Shown piece after piece: positions 25,779 to 32,844 of a stretch of 54,103 nucleotides of DNA. Source of the stretch: Bifidobacterium leontopitheci (lineage in GTDB: Bacteria > Actinomycetota > Actinomycetes > Actinomycetales > Bifidobacteriaceae); NCBI RefSeq assembly GCF_009193355.1, contig NZ_WBVT01000020.1:1-54103 (forward strand), written 5' to 3'. Numbering within the stretch: the first letter of the stretch is position 1; the number at the start of each line of letters is the position of its first letter. The notes under the pieces are model-generated. The model was not told the DNA's origin. It saw only the letters and a list, made by a program, of their open reading frames with translations, and did not search any database. A program made the translations under genes and the position numbers.

Positions 25779-27131
25779 CTATTTCGCGCCGGACGAAGCC
25801 GCCGCCGCGCCGCCGTCACCCACCGGCGCGTGGTCGGGCGCGCCCGCACGCCGCACTTCGATGGTTTCGATGCGTCGGCCGTCCACCTTGGTGACGATCA
25901 TGTCATACCCGTCGTCCGAGTGCAGCACGTCGCCCTCTGCACCCATCTTGCCGGTGTGTGCGAGGAAGTATCCGGCGACCGTCTCGTACGGGCCGTCCTC
26001 CAGCTCGATGCCGGTCAGGTCCGCGAAATCCTCGATGGTCATGCTCGCGTCGATGGTGGCCACGCCGTTGACGAACGCGGTCTTCGCGGTGCGCGCACCG
26101 CCCGGCTCGCTCGGCAGATCGTACTCGTCGCGGATGTCGCCGACCAGCTCCTCGGTCATGTCCTCCAGCGTGACGATGCCGTCCGTGCCGCCGTACTCGT
26201 CGATCACGACGGCCAGGTGGATGCCGCGTTTGCGCAGCAGTTCAAGGCTCGGCAGCAGCTTCGACGTGCCGGGCAGCGAGATGCCCTCGCGCGTCACGTC
26301 GGCGACGGTCTTCGCATTCGGATCGCGCACGTCGAGCAGGTCGCGCACGTGCACGAAGCCGAGCACGTCGTCGAAATCCTTGCCGGTGACCGGGTAACGC
26401 GAGTACGGCAGGTCGCGCACGGTGGCGGCCGCCTCGGCGATTGGCATCGCGCCGTCGAGGAAGGCGACGTCGGCGCGCGGGCGCATCACCTCGGCGACGA
26501 TGGTTTCGGACGCGTCGAACACGTCGTCCAGGATCGTGCGTTCGTCCTTGCTCAGCGACGTGTTCGAGTTGACGAGCACGCGCAGCTCCTCGTCGCTCAC
26601 TTCGCTTTCCGTCTCGTTCGGGTCGAAGCCGAGCAGGCGGACGATGCCGTTCGTGTTCTTGCCGATGAGCCAGATGATCGGCTTGCAGACCTTCGCGAAC
26701 GCACTGATCGCCGGCACGACCGCGCGTGCGATCTGCTCGTTGCGCTGCATGGCGATGCGCTTCGGCACCATTTCGGAGATCACGATCGAGCAGTAGGAAA
26801 TGATGAGCGTGAGCACGATGGTCGTCAGCGGTGCGGCGACGCCGGTCGGCACGCCCCAGCCTTCGACGATCGGCACCAGATACGGCGAGATCGACGATTC
26901 GCCGAACGACGCGGACAGGAAGCCGCACAGCGTCACGCCGATCTGCACGGTCGACAGGAAGGTGTTCGGGTCGCGGGCGATCTTCGCCACGCGAACGCCG
27001 CGCGCGTCCTCCTGCTCCATCTGGTCGATCTGCGAGCCGCGCAGGCTGACCAGCGCAAGCTCGGTGCCGGAAAAGATGGACCCCAGCAACAGGAAGACGA
27101 ATATCAACGCGATGTTTACACCAATGGGCAT
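25779..27131 (-). CDS. CorC/HlyC-family (CNNM-like) membrane protein
   Basis: A 450-aa protein with an N-terminal DUF21/CNNM membrane domain (about 1-195, three to four helices, with GTELALVSLRGSQI), a CBS pair (about 215-340; RADVAFLDGAMP, LGFVHVRDLLD, AVVIDEYGGTDGIVTLEDM) and a CorC/HlyC C-terminal domain (about 350-430). The family is linked to Mg2+/Co2+ export or homeostasis. Start taken at 27131 (MPIGVNIALIFVF); the frame upstream is low-complexity repeat sequence. No strong Shine-Dalgarno is seen, so the start rests on the conserved hydrophobic N-terminus. Confidence 0.88.
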   Translation of the reverse strand: MPIGVNIALIFVFLLLGSIFSGTELALVSLRGSQIDQMEQEDARGVRVAKIARDPNTFLSTVQIGVTLCGFLSASFGESSISPYLVPIVEGWGVPTGVAAPLTTIVLTLIISYCSIVISEMVPKRIAMQRNEQIARAVVPAISAFAKVCKPIIWLIGKNTNGIVRLLGFDPNETESEVSDEELRVLVNSNTSLSKDERTILDDVFDASETIVAEVMRPRADVAFLDGAMPIAEAAATVRDLPYSRYPVTGKDFDDVLGFVHVRDLLDVRDPNAKTVADVTREGISLPGTSKLLPSLELLRKRGIHLAVVIDEYGGTDGIVTLEDMTEELVGDIRDEYDLPSEPGGARTAKTAFVNGVATIDASMTIEDFADLTGIELEDGPYETVAGYFLAHTGKMGAEGDVLHSDDGYDMIVTKVDGRRIETIEVRRAGAPDHAPVGDGGAAAASSGAK

Positions 27132-27179
27132 GGTGACAACTCTAGAAGATTGGCACGTCAAACCGGGTGCGGCGGGTGC

Positions 27180-27419
27180 GAGGGTGAGAGGCGGCGGGGG
27201 CGGCAGGTGCGAGGTGCGGTGGGTGCGAGGTGCCGCGGGTGCCGCGCTGTCTGACCGCCGTGCTGCCGCGTGACGGCCGCCGTCGTGCCGCGTGACCGCA
27301 CCTGCGCCGCGTGACCGCACTGCCACTGTGACGGCCGCCGTGCTGCGTGACGGCCGTCACACTGTCTGACCGCCGCCGAGCCGCGTGACCGCAGCCGCAC
27401 GGCTCGGCGCCGCGCGCAC
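27180..27419. repeat. Degenerate GCCGCGTGACCGC tandem repeats
   Basis: The gap between the CorC gene and the carbonic anhydrase is filled with short imperfect repeats such as GTGCGAGGTGCGGTGGGTGC (27207-27226) and several GCCGCGTGACCGCA/GTGACGGCCGCC units (27265-27400). No gene or clear promoter could be identified. Confidence 0.5.
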
Positions 27420-28184
27420 TCAGAAGCTGAGCACCTCGACTTCGCCGGTCGTCAGCTGGTAGCGGCCGCCCACGATCATGAGCCGCTCGTGCGCCAGCGC
27501 GTCCTGGATCACCTCGCTGCGCGAGACCAGATCCTCGATGGTGTGCGCCACATGCACGCGCTCGATGTCGTCCTGCGCGTCGATATCCGCCTGCTGCGCC
27601 TGCCATACCGAGAAGCCGACCGTGCGCAGGATAATGGAGTCCGCTTCGGCGATGCGCTCCTCCATAGAGTCGATTGCGTCGGCGGCCTCCAGCGAGTCGA
27701 GCGCGTCGCCGGTGGTGGCGTCGAGCATGTCGTTGAGCTCGTCCATCGCGAGATGCACGGCGCCGCAGCCCTCGTGCCCCAGCACGACCAGCAGCCGCAC
27801 GTGCAGGTGGTCGACCGCGTATTCGAGCGATGCGAGCACCGCGTCGTCCACGACCTGGCCGGCGGTCCGCACGGTGAACAGGTCGCCGAGGCCCGCGTCG
27901 AAGATGATCTCCGGGGGCACGCGCGAGTCGGAGCATGAGAGCACCGCCACGTTGGGGTTCTGCCGGTCGATGAGCGATTCGCGCGTCTGTGGGTCCTGCC
28001 ACGGGTGCTCCGGCTTGCCTTCGGCGAACCGCCGGTTGCCGGCGAGCAGCCGGCTGAGCGCCGAGCTGGCGGTCGTCTCTTCGGGCTGGATGTCGGGCTC
28101 GGCATCGTGCTGGATGCCGTCGGGCGTGGCCTCGTCCGGGTGGGTGCCGGCCGGCTGATCGTCGTACTGGGTGTCCTCTGCCAT
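27420..28184 (-). CDS. Beta-class carbonic anhydrase
   Basis: A 254-aa zinc enzyme interconverting CO2 and bicarbonate, important for anaplerosis and pH balance in bifidobacteria. Zinc ligands Cys84 (SCSDSRVPPE), His137 and Cys140 (GHEGCGAV) and the Asp86-Arg88 dyad are all present. The first 40 residues are an acidic, Thr/Pro-rich tail not usual for the family. Start at 28184 after GGAACGGAGACGTC; the longer upstream frame overlaps repeat DNA. No obvious operon partner. Confidence 0.93.
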   Translation of the reverse strand: MAEDTQYDDQPAGTHPDEATPDGIQHDAEPDIQPEETTASSALSRLLAGNRRFAEGKPEHPWQDPQTRESLIDRQNPNVAVLSCSDSRVPPEIIFDAGLGDLFTVRTAGQVVDDAVLASLEYAVDHLHVRLLVVLGHEGCGAVHLAMDELNDMLDATTGDALDSLEAADAIDSMEERIAEADSIILRTVGFSVWQAQQADIDAQDDIERVHVAHTIEDLVSRSEVIQDALAHERLMIVGGRYQLTTGEVEVLSF

Positions 28185-28341
28185 GACGTCTCCGTTCCTG
28201 CTGCCGCATGCCGCCGGCTGGTCCGCCGCGGCCGCAGCGCGTTGTTGGTTGGGTTCGATGGTCTGAAGATTTTGTTGCGTACCAGCATAGTCGATATGAC
28301 TTTGCCGCGAGGTGTCGGGTCGGCGCTGACGGCCTGTGACT

Positions 28342-28445
28342 CCGCTCACAGCGAACGGCGGGATGAGTTGGGCTGACCGGGATGGGTCGACAAGCTGCAT
28401 CATTCCGCCAAGCTGGTTCGCCGCTCACAGCGAACGGCGGGATGA
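28342..28445 (+). repeat. 25-bp direct repeat pair
   Basis: The same 25 bp, beginning CCGCTCACAGCGAACGGCGG, is at 28342-28366 and 28421-28445. Both lie upstream of the carbonic anhydrase gene in a region without genes. Confidence 0.7.
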
Positions 28446-28595
28446 CCGGGATGGGCGGTTGGCGGGTTGCCGGCGCGGGCACTGCGATGGGCATCGCTCC
28501 GACTCCGGGGCGGATGCGGCGCTGGCCGGCTTGTGATGAGGGGTCGGCCGCCGCTTCTGACGGTGCCCGATGGAAGTTCGGCCTGTTTCGGAAGC

Positions 28596-28724
28596 TATTC
28601 CGTATTCTTAGGTGCCCGAGTGCGGTATAACGGGCTTTTGCACCGTGGAATGTATTGGCATTAAGCGGTTTTCGGGAGTGCTTCATTGCGGTGTTGCTGC
28701 CGGACCTCCTAAGAATACGGAATA
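28596..28724. repeat. 129-bp element with 17-bp perfect inverted ends
   Basis: TATTCCGTATTCTTAGG (28596-28612) is exactly complementary to CCTAAGAATACGGAATA (28708-28724). Size and design resemble the GAGATGTGGGTGTTT elements (128 bp), but the ends are different. No coding potential. Confidence 0.65.
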
Positions 28725-28802
28725 TGGTTCGCATCAGGCCGTTTCTTCTCGGAGAGCACGATGTCTGGCGTCAAATCATCGCCCGACACGCCGGCGGCGA
28801 AC

Positions 28803-28830
28803 AAAAACCGGTAGATATCTACCGGTTTTT
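28803..28830. terminator. 28-bp perfect palindrome, bidirectional terminator type
   Basis: The palindrome AAAAACCGGTAGAT (28803-28816) plus its exact complement has a U-run on both strands. No complete gene lies beside it; a 17-codon fragment (ATG at 28761) ends inside it. The stretch 28185-29053 otherwise holds only repeats. Confidence 0.6.
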
Positions 28831-29053
28831 CTGCGCGGTGGGAGACTGAAGCAACCAGCGCGGCAACGCGACACCGCACGTCATCCGTATGGTGGCCTCA
28901 CAGTAGACTGGTGTGCTGATACTGGCGGTGGGGACGCCGGTCGGACGCCGGCTGATGCTGGCGGAGGCCGGACCTGCAGTGTGGTGGCGGACGCCGCGTG
29001 ACGTGCATATGCATATACAGGACGAAATGAGTGCAGCTTGGGAAGGAGCCGAT

Positions 29054-29119
29054 ATGACTGCCGTGATGACAGCCATGCCGACGACCGAAAGGAGGTGGAG
29101 CGCATGGGAACGCCGATGA
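29054..29119 (+). CDS. Possible 21-aa leader peptide of the restriction-modification operon
   Basis: A short frame, MTAVMTAMPTTERRWSAWER plus Arg, starts at 29054 after GGAAGGAGCC and stops at 29119, overlapping the methyltransferase start (29104) in another frame. The strong ribosome site of the methyltransferase (AAAGGAGG) lies within it. Translational coupling or attenuation is possible. An in-frame ATG further upstream would lengthen it. It may be a chance ORF. Confidence 0.35.
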   Translation: MTAVMTAMPTTERRWSAWERR

Positions 29120-30525
29120 AGGGGGCTGTGGCGGCCGTGAAGTCCAGCAGGACCGGCGATGGCAAATCGGCCGCGCCGCGAGCCGGCAAGCGCAAAACCG
29201 TGCGGTTGAAGGACCGTCGGCCCGCGGACGTGGAGGCCGAACGCTACTGCCTGCACCGGGGCAACGTGCTTGACGTGTATGCGCGCTGGGCGGCTCCCGA
29301 CCTGATCGTCAGCGACGGCGCGTACGGTGTGCGCGGCTTCCGCGGCGATACCGTCTCGGCCGAGGGGCTGGTGGACTGGTATGCGCCGCATGTGGCGCAA
29401 TGGTCAAAGCACGCGAAACCGTCGACGTCGTTGTGGTTCTGGAACACGGAGGTCGGCTGGGCGACCGTGCATCCGCTGCTGGAGGCCAACGGCTGGGAGT
29501 ACGTGCAGTTGGTCACGTGGGACAAGGGGCTCTCCCACATCGCCGGCAACGTGAACGGCAATACGATCCGGCAGTTCCCGGTCGTCACGGAGGTGTCCGC
29601 GCTGTACCGGCGCAAGCTGACGTTGCCGGCCGAGAACGGCGGGACGATGGGCGTGCAGGATTGGCTGCGCGCCGAGTGGAAGCGGTCCGGTCTGCCGTAC
29701 TGCAAGGCGAATGACGCCTGCGGCGTGAAGAACGCGGCGACGCGCAAGTACCTGACGGGCGATTGGATGTGGTACTGGCCGCCCGGCGACATGGTGGAGC
29801 GCATGGCCGAGTACGCGAAAGCGCATGGCCTGCCGACGAACCGTCCGTACTTCTCGATCGACGGCAAGACGGAGATCACGGCGGAACGCTGGGATTCGCT
29901 GCGTGCGGTGTGGAACCACGTCAACGGCGTCACCAACGTGTGGTCGCGTCCGCCGCTGCATGATTCGGAACGGCTCAAGGGCACGTTGCAGCGCAGTGCG
30001 CCGCGTGTGTACAAGCCGTCCCGCCAGTCGGCCGCGCACCTGAACCAGAAGCCGCTGGACTTCATGTACCGGCAGGTGCATGCGGCGTCCAACGAGGGCG
30101 ACGTGGTGTGGGAGCCGTTCGGCGGTCTGGCTTCCGCGTCGGTCGCGGCTGTGCTGAGCGGACGGTTCGCCTATGTGGCCGAGACCGACGAGGAGTTCCA
30201 GAACCTGGCGCTCAGTCGTCTCGCCGAGGCGCAGGACGAGTATCTGGGTTCCGGGGCGGCATCCGAAATGACGGTCACGTCGGCCGGCACCGGCATTGCG
30301 GGACGGCAGAGTGGCGTGGCAGAGGTTTCGCAGCCGCCCGAAGCGGGATTGGCTGTGGTGCCCGCCGGCGGCACAGCCGGATTGCAGCGCGAGAATGGTC
30401 GGACTTCCGCATCGCCAGCACTCCGTGGCCGCCGCAAGTCGACACGTGAAACATCGCGTGAAACATCCGGCGCGGCGCCCGGCGCGGTACCCAGTGAGGC
30501 ACCCGGCGAGAGGAGGGCCGCATGA
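29104..30525 (+). CDS. Type II DNA methyltransferase (N6-adenine/N4-cytosine, beta-type order)
   Basis: A 473-aa SAM-dependent DNA methyltransferase paired with the endonuclease gene that overlaps its end. Motif order is IV first, then target recognition, then X and I, i.e. beta class: catalytic motif at SDGAYG (70-75, where DPPY or SPPY is more usual), motif X NQKPLDFMYRQV (about 318-330), motif I WEPFGGLASASV (336-347). The C-terminal 80 residues (about 395-473) are low complexity and probably dispensable. Start at 29104 has AAAGGAGGTG upstream. Its role is to protect the host's own recognition sites; the recognition sequence cannot be read from the protein. Confidence 0.85.
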   Translation: MGTPMKGAVAAVKSSRTGDGKSAAPRAGKRKTVRLKDRRPADVEAERYCLHRGNVLDVYARWAAPDLIVSDGAYGVRGFRGDTVSAEGLVDWYAPHVAQWSKHAKPSTSLWFWNTEVGWATVHPLLEANGWEYVQLVTWDKGLSHIAGNVNGNTIRQFPVVTEVSALYRRKLTLPAENGGTMGVQDWLRAEWKRSGLPYCKANDACGVKNAATRKYLTGDWMWYWPPGDMVERMAEYAKAHGLPTNRPYFSIDGKTEITAERWDSLRAVWNHVNGVTNVWSRPPLHDSERLKGTLQRSAPRVYKPSRQSAAHLNQKPLDFMYRQVHAASNEGDVVWEPFGGLASASVAAVLSGRFAYVAETDEEFQNLALSRLAEAQDEYLGSGAASEMTVTSAGTGIAGRQSGVAEVSQPPEAGLAVVPAGGTAGLQRENGRTSASPALRGRRKSTRETSRETSGAAPGAVPSEAPGERRAA

Positions 30526-31496
30526 CCGACTACGACGGCATGGCCCTGCCGAGCCATTACGCGCTGCCGGCGGACGACGAACGCACCGAACTGCGCAACG
30601 GCGTGGTGCGCGCGCTGTACGCGCTGCCCATGCACTTCACGTCCACCATCAACGTGGAGGGCATCGAGGTCAACGACCTGTTCTCGATCAACACGCTGCT
30701 CGGCGGTACGATCGAATCGCAGACGGTCGCGCTGCTCAACTCGCTGCGCAGCATCTGGGATCCGCAGGGCCGTTGGGCCGACAAGGAGTTCCGCCGCTAC
30801 CCCGAATCGTTCCCGGACGTGCGGTTGGTCGGCTCCGGCCATGACGCCGCGCCGCTGATCGGCATCGAGCTCAAAGGCTGGTATCTGCTGTCCAAGGAGT
30901 CGGAGCCGTCGCTGCGCTACAAGGCGTCGGCGGATGCCGTCACCCCGTGGGATTTGATCTGCTGCGTGCCGTGGAGCCTGTCGAACGTGCTCAGCGGCAA
31001 GCCGATCGTCTACGAGCCGTACGTGGAGCAGGCGAAGTTCGCCTCCGACATGCGCACTTACTACTGGAACCATCGCAGGGGCAGCGCCGTGAACCGTGAC
31101 TGCGGCATCCGACATCCGAGCACCACGCCGTATCCGAGGCCAGGCTCGCAGTACGTCGACGTGCCGAATCAGGATGGTGGCGGCAATTTCGGCCGTATCG
31201 CGCGCGTCGAAGGGCTGATGGCCGACTGGGTGACTGAGTCGATGGACACGCTGATGGCCGGCATCGCGGCGAAATACTGGGTCGCGTTCTTCCGGCTGTT
31301 TTCGGAAGGCCGGTCGCGCGACGAGATGGCCGCCGAGCTTGCCGAACTTGCCGGCAAAGTGCGTCGTTCGCGGCGTGTGACCGGCGTTGGGCGCGGCGGC
31401 GCACGCACGCTCGACCTTGATTTCGGCGACGAGCCGGACCGCGAGACCCAACTGCTCGAACATCTCACCGCCATCATCGACCTCGCCGCGAGGTAA
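30522..31496 (+). CDS. Type II restriction endonuclease, PD-(D/E)XK type
   Basis: A 324-aa protein whose start overlaps the methyltransferase stop (ATGA), with GAGAGGAGGGCC upstream, so the two are translationally coupled. The candidate active site is FPD99 followed 17 residues later by IELKG (Glu116, Lys118), the classic PD-(D/E)XK arrangement in a strand-turn-strand context. No N-terminal helicase or specificity domain is present, which favours a stand-alone type II enzyme. It would cut unmethylated foreign DNA. Family named from context and motif only; isoschizomer unknown. Confidence 0.75.
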   Translation: MTDYDGMALPSHYALPADDERTELRNGVVRALYALPMHFTSTINVEGIEVNDLFSINTLLGGTIESQTVALLNSLRSIWDPQGRWADKEFRRYPESFPDVRLVGSGHDAAPLIGIELKGWYLLSKESEPSLRYKASADAVTPWDLICCVPWSLSNVLSGKPIVYEPYVEQAKFASDMRTYYWNHRRGSAVNRDCGIRHPSTTPYPRPGSQYVDVPNQDGGGNFGRIARVEGLMADWVTESMDTLMAGIAAKYWVAFFRLFSEGRSRDEMAAELAELAGKVRRSRRVTGVGRGGARTLDLDFGDEPDRETQLLEHLTAIIDLAAR

Positions 31497-31541
31497 CACA
31501 CGTCACTCTGTCCTCATCGCACGTCACCCTGCACAGGGCAC

Positions 31542-31640
31542 GTCACTCTGCTCGCCCTTGCAGAGTGACGCGGGCGCGGAACCCCAGTGATTGCAAGGGT
31601 TTTCGAGGGTGCGTCACTGTGCAAGGGCGAGCACAGTGAC
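31542..31640. repeat. 99-bp palindromic element, copy 4 (inverted core)
   Basis: Ends GTCACTCTGCTCGCCCTTGC and GGGCGAGCACAGTGAC. The core reads CCCCAGTGATTGCAAGGG, which is the reverse complement of the other copies' core, so this copy sits in the opposite orientation. A 21-bp array follows. Confidence 0.8.
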
Positions 31641-31669
31641 GCACCACGTCCCCGATAAGGGGTTATTTA

Positions 31670-31793
31670 CGTCACGCTGCCCGGGTTGCGCGTCACAGTG
31701 CTCAGGTCGCGCGTCACCCTGCACGGGGCGCGTCACCCTGCCCGGGTTATGCGTCACGCTGTTCGGGCTGTTCGTCACGCTGCGCGGGGTGAA
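31670..31793 (+). repeat. Tandem array of 21-bp units, array 2
   Basis: Units start CGTCAC at 31670, 31691, 31712, 31731, 31752 and 31773 (lengths 21, 21, 19, 21, 21, 21). The lead-in AGGGGTTATTTACGTCAC matches array 1, and both arrays follow a 99-bp element by about 30 bp. The gap 31497-32028 holds no gene besides these repeats and the presumed ahpC promoter. Confidence 0.75.
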
Positions 31794-32028
31794 TGTCACG
31801 TGGGCCGTGCACAGTGCACTGCCGCCCGTCCTTCCTGCCCGGCCCTCACAAAACTGTGATGTTACTCATGGCGAAACGGGCGGTGTCTCGGTACCGCCGA
31901 CCGCCGCTTGATGATACGATGGGAAGCGGGGACGCGGCCAGGCACGCCCACGCCGCGGTCCGACCGGCAATCCAGTCCCACGACTGACGCGTAATGACTG
32001 ACGTGCAGATGGTATGAAAGGAACGATG

Positions 32029-32592
32029 ATGACTCTTCTGCAGCACGAGCTTACCGACTTCAAGGTGCAGGCCTTCCAGAACAACGAATTCCACGAGGTG
32101 ACCAAGGCCGACGTGCTCGGCCACTGGTCCGTGTTCTTCTTCTACCCGGCCGACTTCACCTTCGTCTGCCCGACCGAGCTTGAGGACCTCGCCGCCAAGT
32201 ACGAGGACTTCAAGAAGATCGGCTGCGAGATCTACTCCGTCTCCACCGACACCCACTTCGTGCACAAGGCGTGGCATGACGCGAACGAGAAGATCGCGAA
32301 GATCCAGTACCCGATGCTCGCCGACCCGACCGCCCTGCTCGCCCGCGACCTCGACACCTACAACGAGGTGGACGGCATGGCCGAGCGCGGTGACTTCATC
32401 GTGAACCCCGAGGGCAAGGTCGTGGCCTACGAGGTCATCTCCTCCAACGTGGGCCGTAACGCCGACGAGCTGCTGCGCCGCGTCCAGGCCTCCCAGTTCG
32501 TCTACGAGCACGGCGATCAGGTCTGCCCTGCCAAGTGGCAGCCGGGCGAGGACACCATCGAGCCGAGCCTCGACCTCGTCGGCCTGCTGTGA
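32029..32592 (+). CDS. ahpC: Alkyl hydroperoxide reductase subunit C (peroxiredoxin)
   Basis: A 187-aa typical 2-Cys peroxiredoxin that reduces H2O2 and organic peroxides in the cytoplasm. Peroxidatic Cys47 is in FTFVCPTEL and resolving Cys166 in QVCPAKWQPG; length equals E. coli AhpC. The start at 32029 (MTLLQHELTDFKVQAF) is supported by GAAAGGAACG and by the family N-terminus; the ATG at 32014 is too early. The reductase that re-reduces it is encoded 250 bp downstream. Confidence 0.96.
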   Translation: MTLLQHELTDFKVQAFQNNEFHEVTKADVLGHWSVFFFYPADFTFVCPTELEDLAAKYEDFKKIGCEIYSVSTDTHFVHKAWHDANEKIAKIQYPMLADPTALLARDLDTYNEVDGMAERGDFIVNPEGKVVAYEVISSNVGRNADELLRRVQASQFVYEHGDQVCPAKWQPGEDTIEPSLDLVGLL

Positions 32593-32633
32593 CGAGCTGC
32601 GAGCGTCGATAGCGTCGCATCGCATCATCACTG

Positions 32634-32757
32634 CGCCCCCGCTGGCGGGGGCTGTCGGCGGAGCCGACTGGGGGTGGGGTTCGGATAGGCATGGGCATAG
32701 CCCACGTCTTGAACCACCCCCACTCGCTTCGCGGGAGCCCCTGCCGGCGGGGGCGGT
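32634..32757. repeat. GC-rich intergenic repeat between ahpC and its reductase
   Basis: Hairpins GCCCCCGCTGGCGGGGGC (32635-32652) with GTCGGCGGAGCCGAC, then CTCGCTTCGCGGGAGCCCCT (32724-32743) with GCCGGCGGGGGC. Same family as 12959-13222 and 49361-49468. Confidence 0.65.
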
Positions 32758-32844
32758 TCGTATGGTCTCTCGCCTCACCTGCCATCCACAGGCCGAGCAC
32801 CCGCCCACCCCGCCGCCGGGGCGCTCATGTACAAGGAGCTTCTT

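Noticed and set aside
28655..28849. A 64-codon + strand frame before the palindromic terminator
   Set aside because: It starts inside the 129-bp repeat, runs through the palindrome, and has no ribosome site.
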